From positions 1 through 7,092 of the forward strand of contig JAGNPU010000090.1 of NCBI GenBank assembly GCA_017989485.1: a stretch of 7,092 nt of DNA. Reading direction: 5' to 3'. Made by a program: the position numbers and the translations under genes. Positions 1 through 6,602 of the stretch are shown one piece after another. The notes beneath the pieces are model-generated. The model did no database searches. It worked only from the letters and a program-made list of their open reading frames with translations, and was not told where the DNA came from. How positions within the stretch are numbered: the stretch's first letter is position 1; every line of letters starts with the position of its first letter. This stretch comes from Neisseriaceae bacterium. Lineage in GTDB: Bacteria; Pseudomonadota; Gammaproteobacteria; Burkholderiales; Neisseriaceae.

Positions 1-1155
1 TTTTAATGCTGGCAACACCGACAGCTGCTCAGGAAAGTCGTGAAAACAGGCCTCGATCTTCTCAGGGGTCTGGTTGATTGCCCGCGCCAGCGCGCCTATG
101 CCACTTTTGGCATCAAAACGATGGCTATGGGTTAAGGCCAAGACGCATTCCGACAGCGACCCTTTGCTGCCAACGGCCAAGTCATGCCCGGGCAAAATAG
201 CCTTGAGTTGGGCGGCGGTACTGCTGGTTAATTGGGTGGCGCGAAATAGGGATTGCACGACCGCCCCCGCCCCCACCGACGGCAATTGATCCTTATCACC
301 AAGCAAAATCAAGCGGCTGTTGGGCGCAATGGCGGCCAGCAGTTGCTGCATCATGCCCACGTCTATCATTGAGGCTTCGTCGACGATGATTAAATCATAA
401 GGCAGGGGCTGTTCTTGATGATAACGGGCTTGCTGGGTAATCGGATTGAGCTTGAGTAAGCGGTGTAGGGTTTGGCCTTGCAGGTGGGCGACCAAGGGCA
501 CAAAGTCATGCAAATCGCCCTGCATGACCAAATCCAGCTGGCCTTGCAAGGCCGAAAAGGCCGCCTGAAAAGCGCTGCCCATGTGCGCTGCAGCTTTCCC
601 CGTAGGGGCCGCCAAGGCAATGGTGAGCTTTTTCTTTTGCACCAACAGCAGCGTGGCCACGATTTTGGCCACGGTGGTGGTCTTGCCCGTGCCCGGCCCA
701 CCGCTGATCAGCAAAAAGGCCTTCAATAAGGCCAAGGCCGCGGCCTGTTTTTGCTTGTCTTGATTATTCGTCCCAAACAATGCCGTCAACACCTGCGCCG
801 CCTCTGGCGCTGAAAATGCGGGCGCAGGCTGCTGGCTAAACCGCAGCAGCCTTAGTGCCAATTCGTTTTCTGCCTGCCACTGCCGCATAAAGCTCAGCTG
901 CCCTCGCCACAACAGCAAAGGGGCAATCGTGTCAGGATGGGTGCTGACCAGGGGCATGGCCGCCGTCAGCGCCTGAGCCTGCCATGGCGCCAAGGGCAGA
1001 CAGGTATGGCCGTCATCAAGATGATGGATGAGCTGACGCAAATACGGGGCCACCGCCACAAACTCGGTGGGCGCCAATCGCGCCAGCACGCTGGCCGTGG
1101 CCTGATACACCGGATGGGTTTGCCCATGCGCCAGCTGCGCCTCAGTGGGGGTCAT
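1..1155 (-). CDS. recD: Exodeoxyribonuclease V alpha subunit RecD, N-terminal 385 residues (runs off left edge)
   Basis: RecD is the 5'-3' superfamily 1B helicase motor of RecBCD, which processes double-strand breaks for recombination and degrades linear DNA in the cytoplasm. I translated the minus strand by hand: 385 codons are open from ATG at 1155-1153 to the window edge. Visible in order are an alpha-helical N-terminal domain (about 1-120), the Walker A motif GGPGTGKTT (152-160), APTGKAA (183-189), TLHRLLK (229-235), the Walker B motif LIIVDEAS (255-262) and GDKDQLPSVGAGAV (286-299). The SHRF...GIGALA segment follows (344-357). The later helicase motifs lie outside the window; E. coli RecD has about 608 residues, so roughly a third is missing. 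The start overlaps the lolD stop by one base (TGATG), suggesting translational coupling, and has only a weak GGCGG ribosome site. The family call is near certain. RecD2 is unlikely, because the N-terminus is short and lacks the long RecD2 extension. Confidence 0.96.
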   Translation of the reverse strand, partial: MTPTEAQLAHGQTHPVYQATASVLARLAPTEFVAVAPYLRQLIHHLDDGHTCLPLAPWQAQALTAAMPLVSTHPDTIAPLLLWRGQLSFMRQWQAENELALRLLRFSQQPAPAFSAPEAAQVLTALFGTNNQDKQKQAAALALLKAFLLISGGPGTGKTTTVAKIVATLLLVQKKKLTIALAAPTGKAAAHMGSAFQAAFSALQGQLDLVMQGDLHDFVPLVAHLQGQTLHRLLKLNPITQQARYHQEQPLPYDLIIVDEASMIDVGMMQQLLAAIAPNSRLILLGDKDQLPSVGAGAVVQSLFRATQLTSSTAAQLKAILPGHDLAVGSKGSLSECVLALTHSHRFDAKSGIGALARAINQTPEKIEACFHDFPEQLSVLPALK

Positions 1156-1841
1156 CAGGCATCTGCCGCCACAAGATGCCCCTCTTGCATGGCGAAGACG
1201 CGGTCGAAACGCATGGCCAGTTCTTCGTCATGGGTCACCACCACAAGGCTGGTTTGATACTCCTGCTTAAGCTCCAACATCAGGCTTAAGACATTCTGAG
1301 CGTTTTTACGGTCGAGGTTGCCCGTCGGTTCGTCGGCCAAAATACAGGCGGGGCGCGTCACCAAGGCTCGCGCAATGGCGGCACGCTGACGCTCGCCGCC
1401 GGACAGCTCGCTGGGTCGATGTTTCACTCGATCTTTCAAGCCGACCTGGGTCAAGATGGCCATGGCCAAGTCTTCCGCTTCTGCGCGTGATTTTTTGCCA
1501 ATCAGCAGGGGAATCATCACGTTTTCTAAGGCAGAAAACTCCAGCAAGAGGTGATGAAATTGATACACAAACCCCAAATACTGGTTGCGTAAGTCGCCCA
1601 ATTTTTTTTGATTCAGCTTGGCGTAATCATGGCCTTTGAGGCTGATGCTGCCGGACGTGGGCGTGTCTAGTCCCCCCAGCAGATGCAGTAGCGTTGACTT
1701 GCCGCTGCCGGAACTGCCGACGATGCTGAGGCTTTCGCCCGCATACACCGACAAGGATAGGTTTTGGATCACGTCAACGGACACATCGGCGTCGCGGTAA
1801 GACTTATTCAAGGCCTCACAGGTTAAAATCAGATTACTCAT
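1155..1841 (-). CDS. lolD: Lipoprotein-releasing ABC transporter ATP-binding protein LolD
   Basis: LolD is the cytoplasmic ATPase that powers release of outer-membrane lipoproteins from the inner membrane to the carrier LolA. The 228-residue product is close to the usual length of about 230. It shows Walker [10 protein letters not shown] (42-50), the Q-loop in [10 protein letters not shown] (90-99), the ABC signature LSGGE (146-150), Walker B ILADEP (167-172) and the switch His in VVTHDEE (201-207). The YQFHHLL...EFSALENV stretch is typical of LolD rather than of MacB or FtsE. I place the start at ATG 1841-1839 because the family starts there and a perfect GGAGG lies 9 bases upstream (1851-1855). 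A longer frame back to 1931 would only overlap the permease gene. The gene overlaps the permease stop by 8 bases and the recD start by 1 base, so all three are probably co-transcribed and coupled. Confidence 0.96.
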   Translation of the reverse strand: MSNLILTCEALNKSYRDADVSVDVIQNLSLSVYAGESLSIVGSSGSGKSTLLHLLGGLDTPTSGSISLKGHDYAKLNQKKLGDLRNQYLGFVYQFHHLLLEFSALENVMIPLLIGKKSRAEAEDLAMAILTQVGLKDRVKHRPSELSGGERQRAAIARALVTRPACILADEPTGNLDRKNAQNVLSLMLELKQEYQTSLVVVTHDEELAMRFDRVFAMQEGHLVAADA

Positions 1842-3096
1842 AGCGCAAAGCCTCCGCTGGTTGGGTTTTCGAAGCACGGTAGCTTGGGTACAGCGTGGCG
1901 ATAAAGGACAACACCAGCGACACGCCCGCAATCACCAACACGTCGCTTAAGCGCACGTCAGAAGGCAAATAATCGAGGAAATACACCTGCGAGTTAATCA
2001 GCTGGCGCCCCAGTAGCTTTTCAATGCCGGACACGATATAGCCGACGTTGTAGGCTGTCAAAACCCCAAAGAAGACGCCGGCCAACGTGCCCATAAAGCC
2101 CGAGATCGCGCCTTGTATCATGAAGATTTTCATGACCCCTCGCGGCGACAGCCCAACCGTGCGCAAAATGGCAATGTCGGCCTGCTTTTCGTTCACGGCC
2201 ATCACCAAGGAAGACACCAGATTAAAGGCGGCCACGGCGATGATTAAGGTCAGAATAATGAACATCATGCGCTTTTCCAGCTCAACCGCTTCAAAGTAGC
2301 TGCGGTTTTTTGCCGTCCAGTCTTCCGCCCACATTTGGGTTTGGCGCTCTGGCGTCATGAAGCTGCGTAAGAAATTAGGGGCATTTTGTGGGTCTTTAAT
2401 CTTCAAACGCACGCCGGTCACGTCGTCACCATAGTGGAACAAGACCTGTGCGTCGGCCAGGTGGATCATGGCCAGGGTGCTGTCCATTTCAAACACCTTG
2501 GTTTTAACCAGGCCCACAACGGTAAAGCGTTTCAAGCGAGGCACCATGCCGGCGGGGGTATTGTTGCCCTCAGGGGTAATCACGGTCACCTTGTCGCCCA
2601 TATTGGCGCCTAAGGCTTGGGCCAGGTCTTGGCCCAAAATAATGCCGAATTCGCCCGCCTTCAAATCAGTAAACTGGCCGATGGGCATGTCTTTGCCGTA
2701 CTCGACCACTTCATTTTCGGCCTTGGGGTCTATGCCCTTAATCTGAGCGCCCCGCACCACGCCGGAATTGACCAACAGGCCTTGTTCGGCCACGTAAGGA
2801 GCGGTACTGACCACGTCTGGTTCTTTTTGTGCCAGCGCCGCCAGGCTTTGCCAGCCATTGTGCTCTTCATAGGAAAAATAACCCACTTCCACATGGGGGG
2901 CCACGTTTAACAGCTGACCCCGAATTTCTTTTTGAAAGCCATTCATCACCGACAACACCACGATGAGTGCCATCACCCCTAAGGCAATGCCCAAAACCGA
3001 GATCAAACTAATGAACGACACAAACCCGTTTCTTTTTTTTGCCCGCAAATAGCGTAAGCCTATCCATGTCTCTAATGAAGCCACTGTATGTCCCAT
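1834..3096 (-). CDS. lolC: Lipoprotein-releasing ABC transporter permease, LolC/LolE family (possibly LolF-like)
   Basis: This inner-membrane permease (420 residues, MacB/FtsX fold) extracts mature lipoproteins for transfer to LolA. It has a conserved head ([20 protein letters not shown], 11-30) and a first membrane helix at about 27-50. A large periplasmic domain (about 52-275) follows, then three helices at about 277-301, 324-349 and 385-404. The segment [12 protein letters not shown] (175-186), followed by RLKRF, fits the hook region by which LolC holds LolA; this is by analogy with E. coli LolC, not tested. The C-terminus ends PAEALRYE, typical of the family. The start is uncertain. ATG 3096 has a weak GACGG upstream, while GTG 3084 has GGGA six bases upstream and would begin [10 protein letters not shown], which resembles relatives better. 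It overlaps lolD by 8 bases. No second permease gene follows, unlike the E. coli order lolC-lolD-lolE, so one protein may form both halves. Confidence 0.93.
   Translation of the reverse strand: MGHTVASLETWIGLRYLRAKKRNGFVSFISLISVLGIALGVMALIVVLSVMNGFQKEIRGQLLNVAPHVEVGYFSYEEHNGWQSLAALAQKEPDVVSTAPYVAEQGLLVNSGVVRGAQIKGIDPKAENEVVEYGKDMPIGQFTDLKAGEFGIILGQDLAQALGANMGDKVTVITPEGNNTPAGMVPRLKRFTVVGLVKTKVFEMDSTLAMIHLADAQVLFHYGDDVTGVRLKIKDPQNAPNFLRSFMTPERQTQMWAEDWTAKNRSYFEAVELEKRMMFIILTLIIAVAAFNLVSSLVMAVNEKQADIAILRTVGLSPRGVMKIFMIQGAISGFMGTLAGVFFGVLTAYNVGYIVSGIEKLLGRQLINSQVYFLDYLPSDVRLSDVLVIAGVSLVLSFIATLYPSYRASKTQPAEALRYE
1851..1855 (-). promoter_or_regulatory. Ribosome binding site of lolD
   Basis: On the minus strand this reads GGAGG, a perfect Shine-Dalgarno core. 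It lies inside the end of the permease gene, 9 bases before the ATG at 1841-1839. It decides the lolD start over the in-frame ATG at 1931, which would add 30 residues unlike the family. Confidence 0.8.
3091..3094 (-). promoter_or_regulatory. Possible ribosome site for an alternative GTG start of the Lol permease
   Basis: On the minus strand this is GGGA, followed by six bases and then GTG (3084-3082). Using it would drop the residues MGHT and give a protein beginning at the conserved [11 protein letters not shown] block. It is short and could be chance. Confidence 0.35.
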
Positions 3097-3141
3097 AAAA
3101 AACCGTCAATTAATCTAAAGCCACTCTATTGGCCTAACCAC

Positions 3142-3154
3142 CCTCTGATAGAGG
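3142..3154. repeat. Short dyad CCTCT-GAT-AGAGG in the divergent spacer
   Basis: A perfect 5-bp inverted repeat with a 3-base centre lies 46 bases upstream of the Lol permease ATG. If transcribed leftward it would fold as a small hairpin in the leader; as DNA it could be a binding site. It is too short to assign and may be chance. Confidence 0.3.
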
Positions 3155-3175
3155 CCTAAAGCCTGATAAAGTTTA

Positions 3176-3186
3176 CCATCCGATGG
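3176..3186. repeat. Short dyad CCATC-C-GATGG in the divergent spacer
   Basis: A perfect 5-bp inverted repeat around a single central base lies near the middle of the 187-base spacer between the two divergent transcription units. It could be a regulator site acting on either side. No known operator is recognised, and an arm of this length occurs often by chance. Confidence 0.25.
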
Positions 3187-3237
3187 CCGTCATATTGTAC
3201 CTTATACACTTAATGGCCTAACAGCCCTATTTTGCCT

Positions 3238-3243
3238 TATAAT
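3238..3243 (+). promoter_or_regulatory. Probable -10 box of the ttcA operon promoter
   Basis: The hexamer is a full TATAAT match, oriented toward ttcA and 40 bases before its ATG. Transcription would begin near 3250. I see no good -35 hexamer at 15-19 bases upstream (the bases around 3214-3220 read tggccta) and no extended TGn, so the promoter may be weak or depend on an activator. No equally good promoter is seen for the leftward Lol unit; TACAAT on the minus strand (3199-3194) is a weak candidate. Confidence 0.5.
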
Positions 3244-3247
3244 GTCA

Positions 3248-3261
3248 GGTTAACATTAACC
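3248..3261. promoter_or_regulatory. Operator-like dyad GGTTAA-CA-TTAACC at the predicted ttcA start of transcription
   Basis: A perfect 6-bp inverted repeat with a 2-base centre begins five bases after the TATAAT box, so it covers the expected transcription start. That is a classic position for a repressor site. The AT-rich symmetric arms also read as a near-direct repeat (GTTAAC, ATTAAC). No known regulator site is recognised; the function is inferred from position and symmetry only. Confidence 0.35.
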
Positions 3262-3283
3262 CCAGCGCCGAGACCGACACGCC

Positions 3284-4204
3284 ATGCAAGAGATTGAAAA
3301 GAAACAACAATACGAACAAAACAAGCTAAACAAGCGCTTACGCCATCTGGTGGGCGACGCCATTAACGACTTCAATATGATAGAAGACGGCGACAAAATC
3401 ATGGTGTGTCTCTCTGGCGGCAAAGACAGTTATGCCTTATTAGACGTGTTAATGGGCCTACAGCGCTCTGCCCCCATTCACTTTGAACTGGTGGCGGTCA
3501 ACCTCGACCAAAAGCAACCAGGCTTTCCTGCCGACGTCTTGCCCCGATACTTAGACACCCTAGGCGTGCCTTACCACATCATAGAAGAAGACACCTACAG
3601 CATCGTCAAACGGGTGGTGGCCGAAGGCAAGACCACCTGCAGCTTATGCAGCCGCCTGCGTCGAGGCGTGCTCTATCGCGTGGCCAAAGAGTTGGGCTGC
3701 AGCAAGATCGCCCTAGGCCATCACCGCGACGACATTTTGGAAACCTTATTCTTGAATATGTTTTACGGTGGCAAATTGAAGTCTATGCCCCCGAAACTGG
3801 TGTCGGACAACGGTGAGCACATGGTGATTCGCCCCCTGGCCTATGTCAAAGAAAAAGACCTGGTGCGCTTTGCCGAAATCAAAGCCTTCCCGATTATTCC
3901 GTGTAATCTGTGTGGCTCACAGCCTAACTTACAGCGTCAGGTGATTAAAGAACTCATGCAAAGCTGGGACAAGCAGTTCCCCGGCCGCTTAGAAACCATG
4001 TTTACCGCCTTACAAAACGTGGTGCCCTCACATCTGGCAGACACCCAGCTATTCGATTTTGCCGGCCTTAAGCGCGGTGAAATCCCCGCCGGCGGCGGTG
4101 ACATGGCGTTTGACAAAGACGACAGCTTTCAGACCGCCGCACCGAAAACCATCAGCATTTTAGACAACCGTAGCCCAAAAAACGAGGTGATTAATGGCGC
4201 GTAA
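3284..4204 (+). CDS. ttcA: tRNA 2-thiocytidine(32) synthetase TtcA
   Basis: TtcA is a cytoplasmic ATP-pyrophosphatase of the PP-loop family that puts sulfur on cytidine 32 of certain tRNAs, using an oxygen-sensitive Fe-S cluster. The 306-residue product shows the family head [20 protein letters not shown] (14-33), PP-loop SGGKDS (44-49), CSLC (119-122), [10 protein letters not shown] (145-154) and [14 protein letters not shown] (206-219). The CxxC pair plus a cysteine of the second CNLC motif are the expected cluster ligands, and all are present. The segment after about residue 256 is family-variable. The start at 3284 fits the family, although the ribosome site is weak (only a GAG about 12 bases upstream). 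It is the first gene of the rightward string and overlaps the next by 11 bases. The fit is far better to TtcA than to the related TtuA or MesJ/TilS. Confidence 0.96.
   Translation: MQEIEKKQQYEQNKLNKRLRHLVGDAINDFNMIEDGDKIMVCLSGGKDSYALLDVLMGLQRSAPIHFELVAVNLDQKQPGFPADVLPRYLDTLGVPYHIIEEDTYSIVKRVVAEGKTTCSLCSRLRRGVLYRVAKELGCSKIALGHHRDDILETLFLNMFYGGKLKSMPPKLVSDNGEHMVIRPLAYVKEKDLVRFAEIKAFPIIPCNLCGSQPNLQRQVIKELMQSWDKQFPGRLETMFTALQNVVPSHLADTQLFDFAGLKRGEIPAGGGDMAFDKDDSFQTAAPKTISILDNRSPKNEVINGA
4184..4187 (+). promoter_or_regulatory. Ribosome binding site of the spermidine-synthase-like gene
   Basis: GAGG lies inside the end of ttcA, six bases before the ATG at 4194. It supports that start and the 11-base gene overlap, which implies translation coupled to ttcA. 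Confidence 0.6.
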
Positions 4205-4985
4205 CCCCTACCGTCGTCGCGTACGACCCAGCCAAGACCACCTGCCTGAAGTCGACATTTCAGAAGAAGGCAATATTCGCTCCCTACACCTAGGCAGCGC
4301 CACCGTGCAAAGCTCTATGAATCTAGACGATCCGGCCGAGCTGGTGCTGTCGTATAGCCGCTCGATGATGGCGTGGCTGCTGTTTATGGACCCGCCCGCC
4401 CACATCACCCAAATCGGCCTAGGCGGTGGCTCATTCACCCGCTGGATAGACCTTTACCTGCCAGACACGCAATCCGTCGCCGTGGAAATCAACCCGCAGG
4501 TGATTGCCGTGGCCAGGGCCTTTTTTGAGCTGCCGTTTGAAGGCGAACGCTTTAACATTGTGGAAGGCGATGGCGCCGAATACATTAAGATTTGCCGCGG
4601 CAGCACCGATGTCATCATGGTAGACGGCTTTGACGGCGAACAAATTGTCGACGACCTGGTGAGCGAAGACTTTTTTGAACACTGCAAAACCGCGCTCACC
4701 GATCAAGGCGTCTTCATCACCAACTGGTGGAGCGGTGACAAACGCTATCAGATGTTCGTGGAGCGCCTGCTGTCCGTCTTCAATGGTCTGGTATTAGAGG
4801 TGCCTGCCGCCAGCCACGGCAATATTGCGGTGATGGCCTTTAAAGACACGCCATCTATGGTTAAACTGGCTGAGCTCACCCAGCGGGCCGAACAGCTGTC
4901 GGCCCAGTATCATCTCGACTTTAAGCAAATGCTAGACACCATTACCAGCAGTAATTTAAACAATGGCAAAACGCTGTTTCTGTAA
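4194..4985 (+). CDS. Spermidine-synthase-like protein (class I SAM-methyltransferase fold)
   Basis: This 263-residue protein has the Rossmann core shared by polyamine aminopropyltransferases and class I methyltransferases. The nucleotide-binding loop is IGLGGGS (74-80), the ribose-binding acid is E98 in VAVEIN, and EGDGAEY (124-130) supplies the adenine-site acid. [12 protein letters not shown] (139-150) sits where SpeE has its catalytic Asp in a VDSTDP-like motif. A basic tail ([10 protein letters not shown], 3-12) precedes the core. The N-terminal beta domain that tetramerises true SpeE is reduced to about 60 residues, and no speD neighbour is in the window. It may therefore be an aminopropyltransferase with relaxed structure or a methyltransferase of unknown substrate. 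Databases often label such proteins spermidine synthase; I would not trust that without an assay. It is coupled to ttcA by an 11-base overlap, and the ferredoxin gene starts 15 bases after its stop. Confidence 0.85.
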   Translation: MARNPYRRRVRPSQDHLPEVDISEEGNIRSLHLGSATVQSSMNLDDPAELVLSYSRSMMAWLLFMDPPAHITQIGLGGGSFTRWIDLYLPDTQSVAVEINPQVIAVARAFFELPFEGERFNIVEGDGAEYIKICRGSTDVIMVDGFDGEQIVDDLVSEDFFEHCKTALTDQGVFITNWWSGDKRYQMFVERLLSVFNGLVLEVPAASHGNIAVMAFKDTPSMVKLAELTQRAEQLSAQYHLDFKQMLDTITSSNLNNGKTLFL

Positions 4986-4990
4986 GCGTC

Positions 4991-4995
4991 AGGAG
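4991..4995 (+). promoter_or_regulatory. Ribosome binding site of the ferredoxin gene
   Basis: AGGAG, part of AGGAGA, lies five bases before the ATG at 5001. It is the strongest Shine-Dalgarno on the plus strand of this window and suggests the ferredoxin is well translated relative to its neighbours. Confidence 0.7.
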
Positions 4996-5000
4996 AACTC

Positions 5001-5321
5001 ATGAGCCACTTTCAACGTCACGTATTTGTGTGCAACAACACCCGCACCAACGGCCGCCAGAGCTGTGGCGATGGCAACGCCGAGGAGGTCATGGACTATA
5101 TGCGTGGCCAGGCCAAGGCCATGGGCCTAATCGGCCCGGGCAAAAACCGCATCAGCAAGGCCGGCTGCTTAGGCCGCTGCGAAGTCGGTCCCGTCATGGT
5201 CATCTACCCTGAGGCCACCTGGTATACCTATGTGGACCAAAGCGACGTCCAAGAAATCTTGGACGAGCACTTAAGCAAGGGCCAAATCGTCAACCGCCTG
5301 TTGGTTGACCCACAGTCATAA
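5001..5321 (+). CDS. Thioredoxin-like [2Fe-2S] ferredoxin
   Basis: A small soluble electron carrier of 106 residues. It has four cysteines, C11, C22, C56 and C60, spaced C-x10-C-x33-C-x3-C. This is the pattern of the thioredoxin-fold [2Fe-2S] ferredoxins (Shethna protein type, also seen in NuoE-like domains), not of plant-type ferredoxins. The opening RHVFVCNNTR and the block KAGCLGRCEVGPVMVIYPEA (53-72), followed by TWYTYV, are typical of the family. The protein is complete, with the C-terminal helix (DVQEILDEHL, 82-91) preserved. The gene follows the SpeE-like gene by 15 bases and precedes the first hydrolase by 25, so it is probably co-transcribed with ttcA. Its redox partner cannot be read from sequence. 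TtcA, which needs an Fe-S cluster, is the only evident Fe-S client nearby, but this is inference. Confidence 0.92.
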   Translation: MSHFQRHVFVCNNTRTNGRQSCGDGNAEEVMDYMRGQAKAMGLIGPGKNRISKAGCLGRCEVGPVMVIYPEATWYTYVDQSDVQEILDEHLSKGQIVNRLLVDPQS

Positions 5322-5336
5322 CCCCACAACGCAGCA

Positions 5337-5341
5337 AAGGA
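5337..5341 (+). promoter_or_regulatory. Ribosome binding site of the first alpha/beta hydrolase
   Basis: AAGGA lies five bases before the ATG at 5347. It favours this start over the in-frame ATG at 5305, which lies inside the ferredoxin gene and would add 14 residues that look nothing like the family. Confidence 0.65.
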
Positions 5342-5346
5342 TTACT

Positions 5347-5973
5347 ATGTTACGCGCCAACAATATGGTTTGGGTCGATGGCCCCGTCGGTCGTTTAGAA
5401 ACCATTTACATTCCCGCCCAAGGCATGGCCCAAGGCGTGGCCGTGTTAAACCACCCCAACCCCACCCAGGGCGGCACCAACACCAATAAGGTCATCCAAA
5501 CTGCGGCCAAGGCCTTGAGCAAGCTTGGCTACCATTGCTACCTGCCTAATTTGCGTGGCGTGGGCGCCAGCGACGGCGAACACAATTATGGCCTAGGCGA
5601 AGTCGACGACGCTTTGGCCGTGGTGGCTTACGCCAAGGCGGCCCATCCCAACGAAAGCGCCAAGCTGGCCGTCGCGGGGTTTTCTTTTGGCGGCTTTGTG
5701 GCCTCGCAGCTGGTGCATCGCGTGCACGCCGACAAGCTGCTGTTGATCGGCCCAGCCGTGGCCACCTATAAAATCCATTCGCCCAACGTGCCTTCGGTCG
5801 AGGACACCTTAATCATTCACGGTGAAATCGACGACGTGGTGCCCCTTACCATGGTGACGGCCTGGGCCAAGCCACAAAACCTGCCTGTGGTCATCATCCC
5901 TCAGGCCGGCCACTTCTTCCATGGCCAGCTCATTTTATTGGGCAAAACCATAGAACGCTACTTCGAGCATTGA
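5347..5973 (+). CDS. Alpha/beta hydrolase, COG2945 type, copy 1
   Basis: A serine hydrolase of 208 residues, probably cytoplasmic since no signal peptide is seen; the substrate is unknown. The compact alpha/beta fold shows VAVLNHPNPTQGGTNTNKVI (31-50), typical of COG2945. LGYHCYLPNLRGVGASDG (60-77) and the nucleophile elbow AGFSFGG (110-116, Ser113) follow. The acid is D162 in HGEIDDVVPL and the base H189 in QAGHFF. The HPNP element may form part of the oxyanion hole. The length is normal for this lid-less family. The start at 5347 has AAGGA five bases upstream; a second Met at residue 7 is also possible, because the alignable part begins there. Its stop overlaps the start of a second copy by one base (TGATG), so the two are translationally coupled. 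It probably belongs to the ttcA-led operon. Activity could be esterase, thioesterase or peptidase-like; sequence does not decide. Confidence 0.9.
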   Translation: MLRANNMVWVDGPVGRLETIYIPAQGMAQGVAVLNHPNPTQGGTNTNKVIQTAAKALSKLGYHCYLPNLRGVGASDGEHNYGLGEVDDALAVVAYAKAAHPNESAKLAVAGFSFGGFVASQLVHRVHADKLLLIGPAVATYKIHSPNVPSVEDTLIIHGEIDDVVPLTMVTAWAKPQNLPVVIIPQAGHFFHGQLILLGKTIERYFEH

Positions 5974-6602
5974 TGAGCGGCCCGTCGGCTGGCACCCTCA
6001 TGCTGGCAGGCCCGATGGGCCTGCTGGAAACGCTGTATGCGCCGCCGGCACAGGGCGTCAACGTTCTGGGCGTGGCCGTATTGGCCCACCCCAACCCCCG
6101 CCTGGGCGGCCATAATCGCCACAAGGTCATTCACACAATGGCCAAGGCCTTAAACCAGCTTGGCTATCATTGCTATACCCCAAACTATCGGGGCGTTGGC
6201 CTAAGCGTCGGCACATACGATGCGGGGCCTGGCGAAACCTCAGACCTACTGGCCATCATCGCTCAGGCGCAACAGCGCCACCCGGGCCTAAAGCTCGTGC
6301 TGGCGGGGTTTTCCTTTGGCGGCCACGTCGCCCTTAAGGCCGCACAACACACGCAACCGAGCGCCCTGCTGCTCATAGCCCCGTCGGTGACCCTGCATGA
6401 ATCAGGCTCGCCCCACGCCCCTCAAGCACAGCGCACCACCCTCATCGCCGCAGAGGCCGATGCGATAGACCCATTGGCCCCCCTTTGCGCTTGGGCACGC
6501 CCACAAAACCTACCCCTCATCCTCATCCCCGGCGCCAGCCATTTTTTTGACGGCCAACTGCCGTTGCTGAGCCAGGCCATCACCCGTTATTTTCGACACT
6601 GA
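5973..6602 (+). CDS. Alpha/beta hydrolase, COG2945 type, copy 2 (tandem paralogue)
   Basis: A second serine hydrolase of 209 residues, related along its whole length to the preceding gene: about half the residues are identical in my hand alignment. It keeps HPNP (39-42), LGYHCYTPNYRGVG (63-76), elbow AGFSFGG (111-117, Ser114), the acid D163 in AAEADAIDPL and H190 in GASHFF, so the triad appears intact. Differences lie near the active site: GEIDDVV becomes AEADAID, GHFFHG becomes SHFFDG, and the strip after RGVG is changed. These could alter substrate choice. The ATG at 5973 shares its A with the TGA of copy 1. A TTG at 5970 is a less likely start. There is no clear ribosome site of its own, so translation probably depends on copy 1. 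The proteins may act as a pair or have diverged; this is not decidable here. Confidence 0.89.
   Translation: MSGPSAGTLMLAGPMGLLETLYAPPAQGVNVLGVAVLAHPNPRLGGHNRHKVIHTMAKALNQLGYHCYTPNYRGVGLSVGTYDAGPGETSDLLAIIAQAQQRHPGLKLVLAGFSFGGHVALKAAQHTQPSALLLIAPSVTLHESGSPHAPQAQRTTLIAAEADAIDPLAPLCAWARPQNLPLILIPGASHFFDGQLPLLSQAITRYFRH

Noticed and set aside
561..573. AGGCCGCCTGAA, resembling the Neisseria DNA uptake sequence (AGGCCGTCTGAA), and a second near match around 4128-4141
   Set aside because: Each has a mismatch, each lies inside a conserved coding region, and there are only two in 7 kb with no paired or terminator arrangement. Chance is the simpler explanation, but a genome-wide count would settle it.
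390..763. Open frames on both strands overlapping the recD region
   Set aside because: They lie in other frames of a gene whose helicase motifs are unmistakable, and their products are low-complexity, Arg- or Ala-rich sequences with no family features.
1842..1931. Upstream ATG giving LolD 30 extra residues
   Set aside because: The extra part is the overlapping end of the permease read in another frame. The family start at 1841 has a perfect GGAGG.
2087..2910. Plus-strand open frames opposite the Lol permease
   Set aside because: They are shadows of a strongly conserved membrane protein gene and encode no recognisable protein.
4208..4706. Minus-strand open frames opposite the SpeE-like gene
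   Set aside because: These are antisense shadows without ribosome sites. The plus-strand product has a clear Rossmann core.
5305..5346. Earlier ATG for the first hydrolase, overlapping the ferredoxin gene
   Set aside because: It would add MTHSHNPTTQQRIT, which is unlike the paralogue next door, and it lacks the AAGGA site that serves ATG 5347.
5970..5972. TTG as start of the second hydrolase
   Set aside because: The adjacent ATG at 5973 gives the usual TGATG coupling and is the stronger codon; TTG would add only one residue.
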